This document shows positions 34,139 to 44,176 of a stretch of 64,000 nt of DNA, piece after piece. The position numbers were made by a program, and so were the translations under genes. The DNA is taken from NCBI GenBank assembly GCA_013177795.1, contig JABLXY010000001.1:1-64000 (forward strand), in the 5' to 3' direction. The notes below the pieces were generated by a model. The model was not told where the DNA came from. It searched no databases and worked only from the letters and a program-made list of their open reading frames with translations. Origin of the DNA: Syntrophaceae bacterium. Its GTDB lineage: Bacteria; Desulfobacterota; Syntrophia; Syntrophales; UBA2192. How positions within the stretch are numbered: the first letter of the stretch is position 1; each line of letters opens with the position of its first letter.

Positions 34139-35281
34139 ATGTCGTTGGCAGAGTGGCTATTTACGGGATCACTCCTTGCCATATTTTACATCTACTTGGG
34201 TTACCCTATAGTACTCATGATCCTCGCGAAATGGACGCCAATACCCGTTCGCAAGGGGGAATACAAGCCCACCGTCTCGATTCTGATCGCAGCGCATAAT
34301 GAAGCATCATGCATAGGCAAGACCATCGAGAACAAACTCATGCTAGACTATCCTGCTGGCAAGACGGAAATCATTGTAATTTCTGATGGTTCCGATGATG
34401 GGACGGATGAGATTGTGCGGAAATATGCGGGACGGGGCGTGAAGCTGATCAGGCAGGAGCCGAGGGCCGGCAAGACCTCTGCGTTGAATCTCGCGATCCC
34501 CAGCGCTAAGGGAGAAATCATCGTTTTTTCCGATGCGAATTCCCTCTATGAACGTGACGCGCTTCGTAAATTGCTTTCTAATTTCAAGGACCCAAGCGTA
34601 GGCTACGTGACTGGAAAAATGATCTATGTGAACCCCGACGGGAGCGTAATCGGCGACGGCTGCTCCGCCTACATGAAGTATGAAAACCGCCTCCGTTCTC
34701 TGGAAACTGCCGTCGGGTCTATTGTGGGAGTAGACGGAGGGATTGACGCAGTCCGCAAGGCATTGTACAGGCCCATGAGGGCGGACCAACTGCCTGATTT
34801 TGTTCTCCCTTTGGCCGTAGTCGCGCAGGGTTATCGTGTGGTCTATGAGCCCGGGGCGATCTTGAGAGAGACGGCGCTTGCAAAATCATCAGATGAATAC
34901 CGGATGAGAGTACGAGTAACCCTGCGAGCCTTATGGGCGCTTAAAGACATGCGCCACCTACTCAACTTCGGGAGGGACGCTCTTTTCACTTGGCAACTAT
35001 GGTCACACAAGCTGTTGCGGTACTTCTCCTTTGTGTTCCTTGCCGGGGCGTACATCGGGAACGCGTTTCTGGTCTCAAAGGAATTTTATTACGCAGGCTT
35101 CTTCGCCATGCAAAGTCTTTTCTATGTTGCGGGTCTAGCGGCCCCCTATATCGCGAACAGAGGGTTTCGCTTCGTCCTCATGATTCATTATTTCGTACTT
35201 ATCAACGTAGCGGCCCTGCACGCCTTTTTGAAATTCGCATTAGGCCGAAAGCAAGTCGTCTGGACACCCAGGAAAGGATAG
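34139..35281 (+). CDS. Membrane-bound family 2 glycosyltransferase
   Basis: A 380-residue processive-type glycosyltransferase. An N-terminal helix (about 8-28) precedes the GT-A domain with VSILIAAHNEASCIG, VISDGSDDGTDE and FSDANSLY (DxD-like). Three to four C-terminal helices follow (from about residue 295). It should add sugars at the inner face of the membrane. It is in line with the acyltransferases upstream and the second amidotransferase 79 bases downstream. Confidence 0.87.
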   Translation: MSLAEWLFTGSLLAIFYIYLGYPIVLMILAKWTPIPVRKGEYKPTVSILIAAHNEASCIGKTIENKLMLDYPAGKTEIIVISDGSDDGTDEIVRKYAGRGVKLIRQEPRAGKTSALNLAIPSAKGEIIVFSDANSLYERDALRKLLSNFKDPSVGYVTGKMIYVNPDGSVIGDGCSAYMKYENRLRSLETAVGSIVGVDGGIDAVRKALYRPMRADQLPDFVLPLAVVAQGYRVVYEPGAILRETALAKSSDEYRMRVRVTLRALWALKDMRHLLNFGRDALFTWQLWSHKLLRYFSFVFLAGAYIGNAFLVSKEFYYAGFFAMQSLFYVAGLAAPYIANRGFRFVLMIHYFVLINVAALHAFLKFALGRKQVVWTPRKG

Positions 35282-35360
35282 AAGCAGAGAACCGATCGAC
35301 CTGCACGGGGAACCCCTCCGCGGGCGGTAATGAACTGTACTTCAGGCCGGGATCACAGTA

Positions 35361-37265
35361 ATGTGCGGGATATGCGGAATTTTTAATTACGGCACTCACG
35401 AACCTGTCGGGACAGGGCTCCTCCGTGCGATGAACGATACACTGCGCCACCGCGGGCCGAACGATGAGGGCCAGCATATCGACGGGAATCTTGGCCTTGC
35501 GATGCGAAGGCTCTCCATCATCGACATCGGGGGCGGGAAGCAGCCCATCCACAACGAGGATAGGTCGATCTGGATCGTTTTTAACGGTGAGATCTTCAAC
35601 TATTCGGAACTGAAAAGATACCTGGAGGGCAAAGGCCATACGTTTTGCACCCAGAGCGATACTGAGACAATCGTTCATCTTTATGAAGAGCACGGGGATG
35701 ACTGTGTCAACTACCTGAGGGGCATGTTTGCCTTCGCACTGTGGGACAGTCCCACCCGGTCGCTTCTCCTCGCCCGGGATCGCGTCGGGATTAAACCCCT
35801 ATTCTATTGCGACACTGGAAAGGGAGAGCTGCTTTTCTCATCGGAGCCGAAGGCCCTTCTGGCATCTCCGAAGGTGCCGCGAGACATGGATCATCAAGGC
35901 CTCGATGCATACTTCGCCTATGGGTATATCCCCGCCCCCTTGAGCATTTATAAGTCGATCCGGAAGCTGCCCGCCGGCCATCTCATGAAAATCAGGCAAT
36001 CGGGTTTGTCAATCAGGAAATACTGGGATCTGTATTTCAGGCCGGAGCATGGCAAGCCTCAATCCTACTTTGAGGGCAAATTCGAGGAAATCTTTTCCGA
36101 AGCCGTGAAAATGCGGCTGATCAGTGAAGTGCCCCTGGGAGCTTTCCTAAGCGGGGGCGTTGATTCCGGTCTCGTGGTTGCCTACATGGCTGATGCCATG
36201 AACAGCGCACCTCATACATTCTCCGTCGGTTTTTCGGGCAATGTAGGGGGCTACCTGGACGAAAGGCCTTATGCCCGGATGGTCGCGGAGAGATATCGCT
36301 GTGAGCACCGCGAGTTGCTCATAGAGCCGCGTGTCGAAACAATTCTCGATGACATTGTTGACGCCTTCGACGAGCCGTTTGCCGATGATTCCGTGATCCC
36401 GTCCTATTACATCTGCGAAGCGTCAAGTCACGACCTGACGGTCGCGCTCACGGGGCTTGGTGGCGATGAGTTGTTTGCCGGCTATGAGCGTTACCTGGGT
36501 TTTCGAATCAGTCTGCTGTACGACTACATGCCATCGGTTCTGGCGAAAGGTATCTTCGCGCCGTTCATCGAGTGGTTACCCGAATTGAGCAATGGGCACT
36601 ACACGGTCAATCATCTCAAGCGCTTTGTTCGGGCATCACACCTGGCCCTGCCGGAGAGATACGCAAGGTACGTGACGATGCTGAACCCAGACGAGCGTTC
36701 ACGCCTGTATCACCCCGATATTTCCGCATCGATAGATTTCCGGGCAACGGAAGAGTTGATGACGGGCTACTTTAACTCAGATGAGAACGCGACGAACCCG
36801 CTGGATAAGATGTTTTACCAGGATATCAAGACCTATCTGCCGGACGATATCCTGGCACTAACGGACAGGATCGGAATGCGTCACTCCATGGAGTTGAGAG
36901 TACCTTTTACCGATCATGTCCTGATGGAATTCTGCGCGACTATACCGGCCGAGATGAAAATGAAGCGGATGCAGAAGAAAGCCATGCTGAAGCAAATCGC
37001 GGCCGCGAAACTGCCGCGACCTGTACTGGCGCACCGAAAACAGGGGTTCGCTTCACCCATGGCGCAGTGGTTGAAATCAGATTTGAAATCATTCAGCGAG
37101 GCTCTCATATCGGCTGGAGGAAAAAGCATTGAAGACGTCCTGAGGAGAAGTGTTATCAGGGAAATGATTGCCGATCATATGCAATGCCGGGAACTAAACG
37201 ATAAAAGAATATTCGCACTGATCATGTATCAAAGATGGTGCGAGAAGAATAAGGGGTCGATATGA
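35361..37265 (+). CDS. Asparagine synthase-like glutamine amidotransferase 2 (XrtA type)
   Basis: A 634-residue glutaminase/synthetase. It begins MCGICGIFNYG (Cys2) and has RHRGPNDEG, FNGEIFNYSEL, the PP-loop LSGGVDSG (264-269) and TGLGGDELFAGYERYLG. This copy is the closer match to the amidotransferase that is standard in XrtA loci. Its stop overlaps the start of the PP-loop protein at 37262 by four bases, so the two are likely partners. It supplies ammonia and activates a carboxyl. Confidence 0.9.
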   Translation: MCGICGIFNYGTHEPVGTGLLRAMNDTLRHRGPNDEGQHIDGNLGLAMRRLSIIDIGGGKQPIHNEDRSIWIVFNGEIFNYSELKRYLEGKGHTFCTQSDTETIVHLYEEHGDDCVNYLRGMFAFALWDSPTRSLLLARDRVGIKPLFYCDTGKGELLFSSEPKALLASPKVPRDMDHQGLDAYFAYGYIPAPLSIYKSIRKLPAGHLMKIRQSGLSIRKYWDLYFRPEHGKPQSYFEGKFEEIFSEAVKMRLISEVPLGAFLSGGVDSGLVVAYMADAMNSAPHTFSVGFSGNVGGYLDERPYARMVAERYRCEHRELLIEPRVETILDDIVDAFDEPFADDSVIPSYYICEASSHDLTVALTGLGGDELFAGYERYLGFRISLLYDYMPSVLAKGIFAPFIEWLPELSNGHYTVNHLKRFVRASHLALPERYARYVTMLNPDERSRLYHPDISASIDFRATEELMTGYFNSDENATNPLDKMFYQDIKTYLPDDILALTDRIGMRHSMELRVPFTDHVLMEFCATIPAEMKMKRMQKKAMLKQIAAAKLPRPVLAHRKQGFASPMAQWLKSDLKSFSEALISAGGKSIEDVLRRSVIREMIADHMQCRELNDKRIFALIMYQRWCEKNKGSI

Positions 37266-38428
37266 TAGCAAACTGCGGCATCTTGTGCAGACAGTGCCTG
37301 CAGGACCTAGGGCAGAAAAATGGCACCGCGATTGGCGGAGAATTGTGCGAGCGATGCTTGATCGTCCGGCGGCATTGGCATGTCGTGGAAAGGATAGGAA
37401 AACAGGAAAATATACTTTTCGATAGGCTTCTTGCAGTCCGCGGAAAGTACCGATACGACTGCGTGGTAGGTTTGAGTGGCGGAAAAGACAGTTCGTACAT
37501 CATTCACCGCCTGAAGAACCACTACGGAGCAAACGTATTGGCGTACACGTGCGACAACGGGTTTCTGAATGACTATGCGCTGCAAAACATCAGGACTGTT
37601 GTCAATGACTTGGGCGTTGACCATCTATGGGTCAAGCTACCTGATGACTTTCTGAGAAGGTTGTACAGGGGGAGCATGTTGGCGGAAGGATGGCCCTGTA
37701 CTGCGTGCTTTTATTTACTGGAAGCATCCGGATGGCAACTAGCCTATGAACATAAGATTCCATTCATTGTGAACGGCAGGACCCCGGAGCAGATATTCCG
37801 GAATCTTTCGGAAGATATGTTCACATCGCCTCTGTCGATACTGCACGATAATTTCGCAGAATACGATCAGGCTCGGATAAAGGAAGTCGCACTGCAGAAC
37901 CTCGAAAGAATGAGCGTCGTCAGGCGTTGGCTTCTTCGAGGACCGAAAGAAGGGGATGAATCCAATCAATTACTTAATCTAAACGTCAAGGAAAGGGAAC
38001 ACGAACAGCACTTTCCAGAACTGCTCGCATTTTTTCTCTATGAACCTCACGATGAATTCGAAATCATGTCCTATTTGGAACGTAACTCAGGCTGGAAATC
38101 TCCGCAGGAGCGCGTCAGACTATCACATGCCGATTGTGTTGTCCACGATGCTGCAGGGTATCTGTTCTATCGTACCTACAAAAAGTCATTCCTCGCTATG
38201 GAAGTCAACGCGGCCATCAGCATCGGTAAAATATCGCGGGACGAGGGTATGAAATTGCTTGAACGCGAGTGTTCGAAGCATTCGGGGACATCGAGGGCTT
38301 CGCTTGAGCGACTTGCCTATCAATCCGGGATTGCAGTGCCATTCATCAGGGTGTTGCCCGTCTACCTGAACATGCAGAAACGCGCATACGAGTATTTTCG
38401 TCGATTGAGGGGATCCGTGGGCTTATAG
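37262..38428 (+). CDS. N-acetyl sugar amidotransferase-type PP-loop protein 2
   Basis: A 388-residue relative of the protein at 23421. N-terminal zinc-like pairs are Cys9/Cys12 and Cys29/Cys32, and the PP-loop is GLSGGKDSSYI (72-78). WPCTACF near residue 145 replaces the ICSSC pair. It is longer, with a 60-residue C-terminal helical tail. It overlaps the amidotransferase gene by ATGA and likely receives ammonia from it. Together they repeat the pair formed by 23421 and 26044. Confidence 0.82.
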   Translation: MIANCGILCRQCLQDLGQKNGTAIGGELCERCLIVRRHWHVVERIGKQENILFDRLLAVRGKYRYDCVVGLSGGKDSSYIIHRLKNHYGANVLAYTCDNGFLNDYALQNIRTVVNDLGVDHLWVKLPDDFLRRLYRGSMLAEGWPCTACFYLLEASGWQLAYEHKIPFIVNGRTPEQIFRNLSEDMFTSPLSILHDNFAEYDQARIKEVALQNLERMSVVRRWLLRGPKEGDESNQLLNLNVKEREHEQHFPELLAFFLYEPHDEFEIMSYLERNSGWKSPQERVRLSHADCVVHDAAGYLFYRTYKKSFLAMEVNAAISIGKISRDEGMKLLERECSKHSGTSRASLERLAYQSGIAVPFIRVLPVYLNMQKRAYEYFRRLRGSVGL

Positions 38429-38463
38429 TCAGTGAGCGGCGAAATCGCGCATTTTTTATTCAA

Positions 38464-39525
38464 ATGAAACGGAATACAAAATTGGTCTCTGTCGTTGTCC
38501 CCACCTATAACAGGGCCCATTACCTGGGAGAGGCCATAGACAGCATTTTGCGGCAGGATATCGTCGATTGTGAGTTGGAGATCATCGTGGTCGATGATGG
38601 GTCGAAGGACAACACGGCGGAAATTGTTCGCAGCTACGGAACGCACGTACGGTATATTCGCCAAGAGAATCAGGGGGCCGGTGTGGCGAGGAACCGTGGT
38701 ATTGAGGAGGCACGCGGGGAGTGGATCGCATTTCTGGACTCCGATGATAGATGGCTTTCGTATAAGTTGTCCCTTCAATTCAAGGTGCTCGAGCATTTCC
38801 CGGGAATCAATGTCATTCACTCGAATTTTTATACATTCGATGGGGATCGCATCATCATCCCTCGGGGTCTGGACTATTGGGTTACCTCGATCAGGGGCGG
38901 AAAAACAATAGATTGGTCAGATGCATACTCGAGAAAGTATCGTGCATCTGAATTCGGCATTAATCTCTACGGAAAAGACTTTGACATCTATTCGGGCAAC
39001 ATCTTCGCCTCTTTGCTTCATGCATCATATGGAGCTTGCTGGACGATGCTCATTCATCGGAGTTGTTTGAAGGAGCATATACGTTTTGCGGCAAACTTCC
39101 CGACATGGGAAGATTACTGGTTCTTGTGCAAATTGGCCGAATGCAACGACATTGTTTTTGTCGATGTAGCGACCGCAGAAAACAGGGGTCATAAAGGGCT
39201 ACGCTTAACAACAAGAACCGACTTTATTGATCCTTTGCTCTGTCACTGCGAGATCATAAAACATATTTTCATGATGTCGAAAAGCCCTTACAAGCCGGAT
39301 GATCAAGCGATCTTGGCGAAGTGCGTACAAATACACACCTGGCTGCTCAGAGAGTATCTGAAAAAAGGAGATCTGACCGCAGCAAAGCAAGCAAGGATCG
39401 CAATCAGTGAAATGGGTGGCGTACCTTCCAACGCGGCGGATTGGCTGTACAGGCTGATCAGCTACCTGCCTTTCAACGTCGTCAGTCATCTGGTAAGTGC
39501 GAAAAGGCGTATTATAGGCTGTTGA
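38464..39525 (+). CDS. Family 2 glycosyltransferase
   Basis: A 353-residue cytoplasmic GT-A glycosyltransferase. It has VSVVVPTYNRAHYLGEAI, IIVVDDGSKDNTAE, GVARNRGIEEARGEWIAF and LDSDDRW (DxD). A helical C-terminal half without membrane segments follows. It probably adds one sugar of the repeat unit. The ribosome site is weak; the start is the first ATG in frame. Confidence 0.88.
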   Translation: MKRNTKLVSVVVPTYNRAHYLGEAIDSILRQDIVDCELEIIVVDDGSKDNTAEIVRSYGTHVRYIRQENQGAGVARNRGIEEARGEWIAFLDSDDRWLSYKLSLQFKVLEHFPGINVIHSNFYTFDGDRIIIPRGLDYWVTSIRGGKTIDWSDAYSRKYRASEFGINLYGKDFDIYSGNIFASLLHASYGACWTMLIHRSCLKEHIRFAANFPTWEDYWFLCKLAECNDIVFVDVATAENRGHKGLRLTTRTDFIDPLLCHCEIIKHIFMMSKSPYKPDDQAILAKCVQIHTWLLREYLKKGDLTAAKQARIAISEMGGVPSNAADWLYRLISYLPFNVVSHLVSAKRRIIGC

Positions 39526-39699
39526 CGCTAGCGCCAGACGCAGAGCCAACGAGACTGTATCTGCCGCAGATACGTAACCGGCCTGACGATGAAGTCACCT
39601 GTAGCACCTTCGTGTGATTATTGGCAAGAAATGGGATTGCGTTTCAGGATGGTTCACGTCACTACGGGGACGAGCGGTACTGTTGGTTAGTCGATCTGC
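39526..39699. other. Intergenic gap with perfect short hairpin
   Basis: The 174-base gap holds GTATCTG-CCG-CAGATAC (39557-39573), a perfect 7-bp stem with a three-base loop. No U-tract follows, so it is more likely an operator or mRNA-stabilising element than a terminator. Nothing else is seen. Confidence 0.4.
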
Positions 39700-40698
39700 A
39701 TGATTCACAAGGTGAAATATTTAATGCGCACTAAGGTCGGCGCGTTGGTGCAACATGTCCTTTCACAGGCATTTTCGTCAGAAAACAGAAGTCCAAGTAT
39801 TGCTGTGCTGATGTATCATGAGGTGCTCGAAGACGAGCACGACGTCGATGCGTGGACGGTTGTACGTGCGAGTGAGTTCAGAAAGCAAATGGTGTACCTG
39901 AAGAGCAATTATGATGTCATCAACCTTGATGCGGCAAGAGATCTCATAAAGAACGGGGAAAGGAGTAAGGGGAAATACACAGTGGTGACATTCGACGACG
40001 GGTATGCGGGCAACCTCAGCACGGTATTGCCCATAATGGCGTCGCTGAACCTATCCTTCACCGTATTCTGCGCAACGGAGGCCGCAGAGCAGGGTGCGCT
40101 GTACTGGTGGGATAGGGTCATCCATTATGCACTGGCCAATAGAAAAAAGGTCACGCTAACGGATATGCGTCTGGGCACGTACGACTTCAGTAAAGGCATG
40201 CGCAGGGAGTCCCGGTGGAAGGAGATTCAGCGGCTGTTGACAGACTTGAAACGCATGGGTGGTGAAAGGCGCAGGCAGATCGTGCACAGCATTGAATGCC
40301 AGGTCGATGCCTCGAAGCAACACGGACATCTCCGGCCGATGACACCGCTGCAAGTAAGGGAGCTAGCGAGCACCTCGCTGGTGACGGTCGGCGCCCACTC
40401 CCACACGCATGATATCCTGACGCAGCTCAGACCGGAGGAAGCTGAGGACAGTATACTTCGCTCCAAAAATAAACTGGAGGCATGGACAGGCAAGAGTATC
40501 AAATACTTTTCATACCCAAACGGGGATTTCTCGCCGCCATTGATGCGTGCCGTGAAACGCGCCGGATTCCTGGCTGCGGTATGCACGGAAGAGAGAGCAT
40601 GGAGACATACGGACGATATTTATGCCATACCGAGAATTGCTATCGGCCGTTACGACTCTTTATCCCGTTTCAAAAGGAAGTTAGCCCAAACGAAGTAG
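39700..40698 (+). CDS. Polysaccharide deacetylase 2
   Basis: A 332-residue NodB-fold deacetylase. MYHEVLE near residue 45 and TFDDGYAGN (catalytic and metal aspartates) are followed by VGAHSHTHD with the two metal-binding histidines, and FSYPNGDFS with the loop arginine/aspartate region. No signal peptide is seen. Its stop is immediately followed by the ATG of a glycosyltransferase, so the two are coupled. It likely removes N-acetyl from a glycan intermediate. Confidence 0.88.
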   Translation: MIHKVKYLMRTKVGALVQHVLSQAFSSENRSPSIAVLMYHEVLEDEHDVDAWTVVRASEFRKQMVYLKSNYDVINLDAARDLIKNGERSKGKYTVVTFDDGYAGNLSTVLPIMASLNLSFTVFCATEAAEQGALYWWDRVIHYALANRKKVTLTDMRLGTYDFSKGMRRESRWKEIQRLLTDLKRMGGERRRQIVHSIECQVDASKQHGHLRPMTPLQVRELASTSLVTVGAHSHTHDILTQLRPEEAEDSILRSKNKLEAWTGKSIKYFSYPNGDFSPPLMRAVKRAGFLAAVCTEERAWRHTDDIYAIPRIAIGRYDSLSRFKRKLAQTK

Positions 40699-41835
40699 AT
40701 GGAAAGTAAGCCGCGTCGCGTATTATACATAATGGACTACTTCTTCGGCACCGAGGGCGGTACGGAAAGACAGGTGCTGGAGCTGGTTACGGGCCTTGAC
40801 CAGAAGCGATATCTGCCGACGTTCGCAGTTCTTCAAACGTCAAATTATATTGAGCGAGGCGAATTTCCATGCAGGGTTCGGGTGTTGAACATCCGCAGCG
40901 TGACTATGCCTTCGGCAATCGTGAAGATGTCGGCGTTCGCCATGGAGATCAGAAGATCCGACATTGATCTCGTACATGTCTATTTCAACGACGCGGCAAT
41001 CTTGGCGCCTATTTTTTCAAAAATTGGGGGTGCAAGGGTAATCTCTTCCAGGCGTGACATGGGTTATTGGTACACGCCGCGCATTCTTCGGCTCTTGAGA
41101 ATGTCGAATCGATTCGTAGACAGGATCGCAGTAAACAGCCTGGCGGTGAAGAGAAATGTCGCAATTATGGAGGGATACCCGGCAAATAGGATCAAAGTAC
41201 TCCGCAATGGCATGAACGTTGCCCGCTTCGAATCGGAAAAAGACCCCGGATTCAGGAATCGGCTTGGTATTGGATCGGCCGAACATATCGTCGGAACTGT
41301 ATCTAATCTCTATGCAGTCAAGAGACCCAAAGATTTGATACGCGCGGTCGCGTTGATCCGGGAGCGGATCGGTAATGTCCATCTCGTTTTCGTCGGCGGC
41401 GGGCCGATAGAGATCGAGCCTTTAAAAGAATTTGTTAGGGATGTTGGGATGACAGGAAAGGTGCATTTTCTCGGGAGGGTAGCGGACGCGATCCCGATTA
41501 TCAAGCATTTCGACGTATGTGTGTCATGTTCGGAATCCGAAGGGCTGTCGAATTCCATCATCGAGTACATGGGTTGCGGAAAACCGGTCGTTTGCACGGC
41601 AGCAGGCGGTAATCCTGAACTGGTAAAGGACGGGGTAAACGGATTTCTCGTAAATGTCGGGGATGTGAGGGCGCTGGCGAACAAGATTCAAGACATCCTG
41701 CACAACGAATCGTTGAAGTATGCGCTCGGCCACAACGGTAAGAATCGATATTATCGTGAGTTCACAAGCGATCGGATGACAGCGGCGCATATGGAGATGT
41801 ATGATGAGGTCCTGAACGGGCCTACCCAACAATAA
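40699..41835 (+). CDS. Family 4 glycosyltransferase
   Basis: A 378-residue GT-B glycosyltransferase. The N-terminal domain opens VLYIMDYFFGTEGGTERQVLEL (glycine loop). The donor-binding C-terminal domain has VGTVSNLYAVKRPKDLIRA and the E-x7-E motif within SESEGLSNSIIEYMGCGKP. It begins directly after the deacetylase stop codon. It is probably cytoplasmic and uses a nucleotide sugar to extend the repeat unit. Confidence 0.9.
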   Translation: MESKPRRVLYIMDYFFGTEGGTERQVLELVTGLDQKRYLPTFAVLQTSNYIERGEFPCRVRVLNIRSVTMPSAIVKMSAFAMEIRRSDIDLVHVYFNDAAILAPIFSKIGGARVISSRRDMGYWYTPRILRLLRMSNRFVDRIAVNSLAVKRNVAIMEGYPANRIKVLRNGMNVARFESEKDPGFRNRLGIGSAEHIVGTVSNLYAVKRPKDLIRAVALIRERIGNVHLVFVGGGPIEIEPLKEFVRDVGMTGKVHFLGRVADAIPIIKHFDVCVSCSESEGLSNSIIEYMGCGKPVVCTAAGGNPELVKDGVNGFLVNVGDVRALANKIQDILHNESLKYALGHNGKNRYYREFTSDRMTAAHMEMYDEVLNGPTQQ

Positions 41836-41898
41836 AGAGATCGAGTCAAACCGGAACCTGAGACTTTGTAGGGTGATCAAAGGGCAGGGAACTGTGCG

Positions 41899-42999
41899 AT
41901 GCTGAGAATACAGGCGGCCGACGAGAGTCTATTCAACAACAGCAGAGAGGCATGGAACGCTCTCGTACTATCGATGAACCGACCGTCAGTGTTCTGCACA
42001 TGGGAATGGATTCACGCATGGCTGAGAATTCTAGGCCAGTCTTATCAACCCCTCATCCTTTTCGCATATAAAGGCAACACTCTGGTGGGCGCTCTTCCTC
42101 TTGCGGTGAAAACCATGCGCATCGAAGACGGGGTTATCCCGGGCCGGATCATCACCTTTTGTGGAAGCCGCGAGTTGTACCCTGATCATATGGACATCAT
42201 TGCTTCAGCAGAAGACGCTTGGGAATGCCTGCACGCAGCCATGCATTACCTTTCGGTCGAATTCAGATCCTGGGACGTTATGCATTTCTCGCATTTGTCG
42301 GACGATGCAGCGCTGCTGGAATACATCCGGTCGAGCTGCCCGGAGCCCGAAATCCCGCACGTATCCCTCGCGCCATATATACCAATCCGTGATGCATTTG
42401 ATGGCAATTATGAGAAGTACATGATGTCGCTGAGCAGAAACAAGAGACACGATCTGCGCAGAAGAAATAAAAAATTGATATTGGAAGACGGTGTCCTGTA
42501 TGCAGCGGATGATCCGAAGAAAAATCCTGATTGCATCCGCACGCTGTTCACGCTGCATAAGATGCGGGCAGACAGCAAGGGAATAGTGACGACGTTTTCA
42601 GGGCAGGCGCTGCAGGCTTTTCATGAAGAGATAGCGGGTATCTTTCAGGACAAAGGGTGGCTGACCTTACGGGTAATGAAGAGGGGAGATAAGGTATTGG
42701 CATCGCTTTATTGCTTTACGTTCGCGGGCAGGGTGTTCGCCTATCAGTTGGGGATTGATCCAGCGTGGGAACCAAAGGGAATCGGCTCGGCGGTTCTATA
42801 CAACATGGTGGAGGAAGCGTTCCAGCGTAAATGCATCGAGTTTGATTTTTTGCGCGGCGGTGAAGAGTACAAGGGCAGCTGGACGGAGCATGCCAGGTCT
42901 CAGTACACAGCAAATATCTATAACAGTTCCGTCACGGGGCAGATGATTCGAAAATCTGGAAAGATGCGGGCACTGGCCAAACGGTGGGTGAAAGGCTGA
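41899..42999 (+). CDS. CelD/BcsL-like acyltransferase (GNAT/FemAB type) 1
   Basis: A 366-residue tandem-GNAT protein of the Acetyltransf_6 group. CTWEWIHAWLRIL near residue 35 and the C-terminal EFDFLRGGEEYKGSW are hallmarks of this family. Members sit in cellulose and capsule loci and are thought to acylate sugars or amino sugars from acyl-CoA or aminoacyl-tRNA. It starts 63 bases after the glycosyltransferase and is followed by a second member. Confidence 0.83.
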   Translation: MLRIQAADESLFNNSREAWNALVLSMNRPSVFCTWEWIHAWLRILGQSYQPLILFAYKGNTLVGALPLAVKTMRIEDGVIPGRIITFCGSRELYPDHMDIIASAEDAWECLHAAMHYLSVEFRSWDVMHFSHLSDDAALLEYIRSSCPEPEIPHVSLAPYIPIRDAFDGNYEKYMMSLSRNKRHDLRRRNKKLILEDGVLYAADDPKKNPDCIRTLFTLHKMRADSKGIVTTFSGQALQAFHEEIAGIFQDKGWLTLRVMKRGDKVLASLYCFTFAGRVFAYQLGIDPAWEPKGIGSAVLYNMVEEAFQRKCIEFDFLRGGEEYKGSWTEHARSQYTANIYNSSVTGQMIRKSGKMRALAKRWVKG

Positions 43000-43051
43000 C
43001 GGACGCATACTCCAGAAACGACAACAGGAACTGAGGAGACATAAGGGAACG

Positions 43052-44176
43052 ATGCCAGGCAGTCACATACGGAGCATGGACGAGTTGGAGCGGGCCCAAG
43101 AGCAATGGAATGACGTGTACAATGACAGCGGCATGAAATCACCTGTTATGTCCTATGAGTACGTCAAGCATTGGTATGAATGTTTTTCCAAGCCGAAAGA
43201 CATCAGGGTGTTTAGAGTCATGGATGCGGACAAGTCGATAGGGTTTCTTCCCATGGTCGTCAGGTCGAAAAACGGCGTTCGCATATTGACGAATCAGACC
43301 AACGACCACTGCTTTTACGGGGAAGTGTTGGTCAGGCAGGGTTACGAAAAAATATTCAGAAAAAAACTGCTAGACGAGATCCTCGACGACAACGGCTGGG
43401 ATGTGCTTCATCATATGTTCGGCTATTCCTTCTCCGCAATTTATCCGCTGTTCACGGAATCGTTGCTAGCTGAAGGGAACCGGCGCTGGACAATAAAAGT
43501 ACAGCCGACTTATTCTATTGTGCTAGACAAAACCTTCGACGAGTACTTTCAAAACGATCTGTCCTCGAGCATGAGAAAGAGCCTCAAACTGTCTAAGAGC
43601 AGATTGAAGAAAGCCGGTCCGCACAATTACCTTCACTATGAAAGAAATCAAGCCATCGCTATGTGGCAGGAATTACTAAGAATTGAAGACAGTGGCTGGA
43701 AGGGAAAGAACGGAAGTTCTATATTGAAGACAGTTCCTGAATATCGAAGATTTTATGATGGATTGATTCGGATTCTAGCTTTGTCAGGTGATTTGCATCT
43801 ATATTTCCTGGAACTAGACAAAAAAAATATTGCCGCTGTATTTGGCTACACGTCAGGCGATGTTTTTCAATATTTAAAAATCGGATATGATGAAGAGTAT
43901 TCTGCCCTGTCTCCATCAAACATGCTATTCATGCATCTGGTAAAAGATATACAAGAAAATTATCGGCAAATAAAAAGGATCCATTTATTTCCATATGACG
44001 ATACGGGTTATAAGAAGCGTTATGCGAACGAAGAGCAGCAGTTTGCTGAGATTGTCATCTACAATAACACTATCGGGGGACGATACTTATATGCGCTGGA
44101 CAGAATAAAGGAGAAGATATCAAAGCACCCCAGATTGGCGCAAAAGATCAAGCGGATAATGAGCGCCATGAAATGA
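43052..44176 (+). CDS. CelD/BcsL-like acyltransferase (GNAT/FemAB type) 2
   Basis: A 374-residue protein of the same broad fold: MSYEYVKHWYECFSK near residue 32, a basic helix SMRKSLKLSKSRLKK, and C-terminal GYKKRYANEEQQF in the place of the family's YK motif. It is clearly more A/T-rich than the upstream genes. ATG is preceded by GAGGAGACATAAGGGA. It likely decorates a different position than its neighbour; the donor is unknown. Confidence 0.78.
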   Translation: MPGSHIRSMDELERAQEQWNDVYNDSGMKSPVMSYEYVKHWYECFSKPKDIRVFRVMDADKSIGFLPMVVRSKNGVRILTNQTNDHCFYGEVLVRQGYEKIFRKKLLDEILDDNGWDVLHHMFGYSFSAIYPLFTESLLAEGNRRWTIKVQPTYSIVLDKTFDEYFQNDLSSSMRKSLKLSKSRLKKAGPHNYLHYERNQAIAMWQELLRIEDSGWKGKNGSSILKTVPEYRRFYDGLIRILALSGDLHLYFLELDKKNIAAVFGYTSGDVFQYLKIGYDEEYSALSPSNMLFMHLVKDIQENYRQIKRIHLFPYDDTGYKKRYANEEQQFAEIVIYNNTIGGRYLYALDRIKEKISKHPRLAQKIKRIMSAMK

